Shown here: positions 62,963-64,000 of the stretch, piece after piece
How positions within the stretch are numbered: position 1 is the stretch's first letter
Layout of the letters: each line of letters begins with the position of its first letter
IMG/VR virus record: IMGVR_UViG_3300036770_003454
Coordinates: 85,079-149,078 of that record
Reading direction: 5' to 3' (one strand)
From: a virus
DNA: 64,000 nt
Translations under genes and position numbers: made by a program
Notes under the pieces: model-generated
Told to the model about the DNA's origin: nothing
The model's input: the letters and a program-made list of their open reading frames with translations, nothing else
Databases searched by the model: none

Positions 62963-64000
62963 TATTTTACATCCGGTAAGAATGATCCATATAGATTTGT
63001 ACCATCACAAACAAAAGAAAACACATCTCTTGCTCCTCCTGTTGTTGTTAATGGAGGCGCAACCCCTGCTGTCCATTTAAATACAGAATTCCAAGTCATT
63101 GTTCTATTACCGGCACCATCTTGTATAACATGAAGAATATATGTACCAATTTTCAAATTGGTTGGTGCACCAAATGTTCTATTTCCACCTAATGTAACTG
63201 TAGCAATTTGTCCCAATGCAGTATTCCAACTAATTGTTGAAGCATCTGTTAATGTTTGTGATTGTACATTTGCTTTTGCAATAGATACTGTGCCAGAAAC
63301 ATCTAGGGTCGTTGCTGGAGATGCAGTTCCAACACCAACATTACCATTAGCAACAAAATAAACAGAAGTTCCTATAGTAAAGGTATTTGATATAGATGCA
63401 TTAGCATAAGTTGCACTGTTTGATGCTATAGTTGCAATATAAGCAGAATTTACATAAGTGCCAGTAGCATTTGCTATTATACCAGTATTAGCACGAACAG
63501 ACACGGTTCCTGTACTAGTAATAGTTCCACCAATCATACCATTGCCAGTTGCTACAGATGTCACTCCTTGGTCATCTGTTGCCCAATAAACAGTGGTTCC
63601 GTTTGAGTGTAAAACTTGTCCGGAAGTGCCAATACCACCATTTGCTTGTAAACCTACAGAGGTTCCAAGAACAACCCGTGTTGAGTTTGCGGTTACAGAT
63701 GATCCAACAGATAATGTAGAACCGTTAACTACACCAGTATAAACACCAGTAGAATTAGCAATTGTATTTGTGCCAACAGTATGTGATGTTGCATTAACTA
63801 CACCAGTATAAACACCAGTAGAGTTGGCAATTGTTGATGTGCCAACAGTATGTGATGCTGCATTCATTGTTCCTGTAGTATAAACACCAGTAGAATTAGC
63901 AATTGTACTTGTACCAACAGTGTGTGATGCAGCATTAACTACACCGGTATAAACACCAGTAGAATTAGCAATTGTACTTGTACCAACAGTGTGTGATGCA
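62962..64000 (-). CDS. Tail fibre protein with 23-residue repeats (5' end beyond window)
   Basis: Open reading frame continues to the right edge with no start seen. N-terminal part in the window has repeated units of the form NAASHTVGTSTIANSTGVYT. The middle is beta-rich (GIGTSGQVLHSNGTTVYWAT, VGVGTASPATTLDVSGTVSI), and the C-terminal 90 residues (LGGNRTFGAPTNLKIGTYIL, GAGNRTMTWNSVFKWTAG) resemble a fibre-tip domain common in marine phage fibres. Probably a distal fibre subunit. Confidence 0.85.
   Translation of the reverse strand, partial: ASHTVGTSTIANSTGVYTGVVNAASHTVGTSTIANSTGVYTTGTMNAASHTVGTSTIANSTGVYTGVVNATSHTVGTNTIANSTGVYTGVVNGSTLSVGSSVTANSTRVVLGTSVGLQANGGIGTSGQVLHSNGTTVYWATDDQGVTSVATGNGMIGGTITSTGTVSVRANTGIIANATGTYVNSAYIATIASNSATYANASISNTFTIGTSVYFVANGNVGVGTASPATTLDVSGTVSIAKANVQSQTLTDASTISWNTALGQIATVTLGGNRTFGAPTNLKIGTYILHVIQDGAGNRTMTWNSVFKWTAGVAPPLTTTGGARDVFSFVCDGTNLYGSFLPDVK
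63741..64000. repeat. Coding tandem repeats of 69-72 bp in the tail fibre gene
   Basis: Units starting AAACACCAGTAGA occur at 63741, 63810, 63882 and 63951 (periods 69, 72, 69 bp), then are cut by the window edge. They encode the 23-24-residue fibre repeat. Confidence 0.85.

Noticed and set aside
62727-63080. Plus-strand reading frame in the fibre region
   Set aside because: It is the mirror of Gly/Asn/Thr-rich coding on the other strand and has no ribosome site or similarity.

Overview
This window is part of the genome of a T4-like contractile-tailed phage (Caudoviricetes). It carries most T4 core genes in recognisable form. Replication and recombination genes are gp61, gp41, UvsX, gp43, RegA, gp62, gp44, gp45, gp46, gp47, UvsW and UvsY. 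The late sigma factor gp55 is present, as are the morphogenesis genes gp13-gp14-gp15-gp16-gp17-gp18-gp19-gp20-gp67-gp21-gp22-gp23. The DNA is AT-rich (about one third G+C by eye). The accessory genes (ThyX, Hsp20, peptide deformylase, Dps, several 2OG-Fe(II) oxygenases, many small Asn/Thr-rich structural proteins) resemble the marine T4-like phages of cyanobacteria and SAR11-type bacteria. No photosynthesis gene is seen. A small DUF1289 gene hints at a proteobacterial host; this is inference only.

Layout. Almost everything is on the minus strand, so the reading order is from right to left. From the right end: repeat-rich tail fibre and glycine-rich adhesin (61.6-64.0 kb); three PP-loop ATPase genes on the minus strand facing three oxygenase genes on the plus strand (56.6-61.6 kb); neck, terminase, tail and head genes gp13 to gp23 (39.7-56.6 kb); a small late operon with a tail-tube-like protein and two ADP-ribosyltransferase-like genes (36.4-38.0 kb); the recombination block uvsY/uvsW/gp55/gp47/gp46 (30.2-36.3 kb); secreted nuclease, RlpA and deformylase (28.6-30.2 kb); clamp, clamp loader and RegA (24.8-27.3 kb); small early genes (22.2-24.6 kb); gp43, UvsX and gp41 (14.6-22.1 kb); virion proteins including a Dps homologue and an intein-containing protein (2.3-13.4 kb); then gp61 and a partial ThyX at the left edge.

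Control can be read from the DNA. Early and middle genes sit behind host-type promoters (TTGACA-like, 16-17 bp spacer, TATAAT-like). Several of these lie directly after GC-rich hairpin-plus-U-tract terminators. Late genes sit behind TATAAATA boxes, the T4 gp55-type late promoter. Genes within operons commonly overlap by ATGA or TAATG.

Two features stand out. First, about ten unrelated proteins (kinase-like, ADP-ribosyltransferase-like, HAD phosphatase-like, GH108 lysozyme, a small basic protein and others) begin with the same short tag of the form M-x-x-F-K-x-F-I/L-x-E. It matches the capsid-targeting sequence of the T4 internal proteins and ends in a site expected for the gp21 protease, which is also encoded here. 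This suggests a large set of proteins packaged in the head and injected with the DNA. Second, a Rieske protein, two 2OG-Fe(II) oxygenases and three PP-loop enzymes form a divergent island next to the fibre genes, which looks like an undescribed modification pathway. The window also holds an intein, at least six homing-type endonuclease genes, and two cases where an HNH gene has been inserted with a duplicate of the target gene's 5' end.
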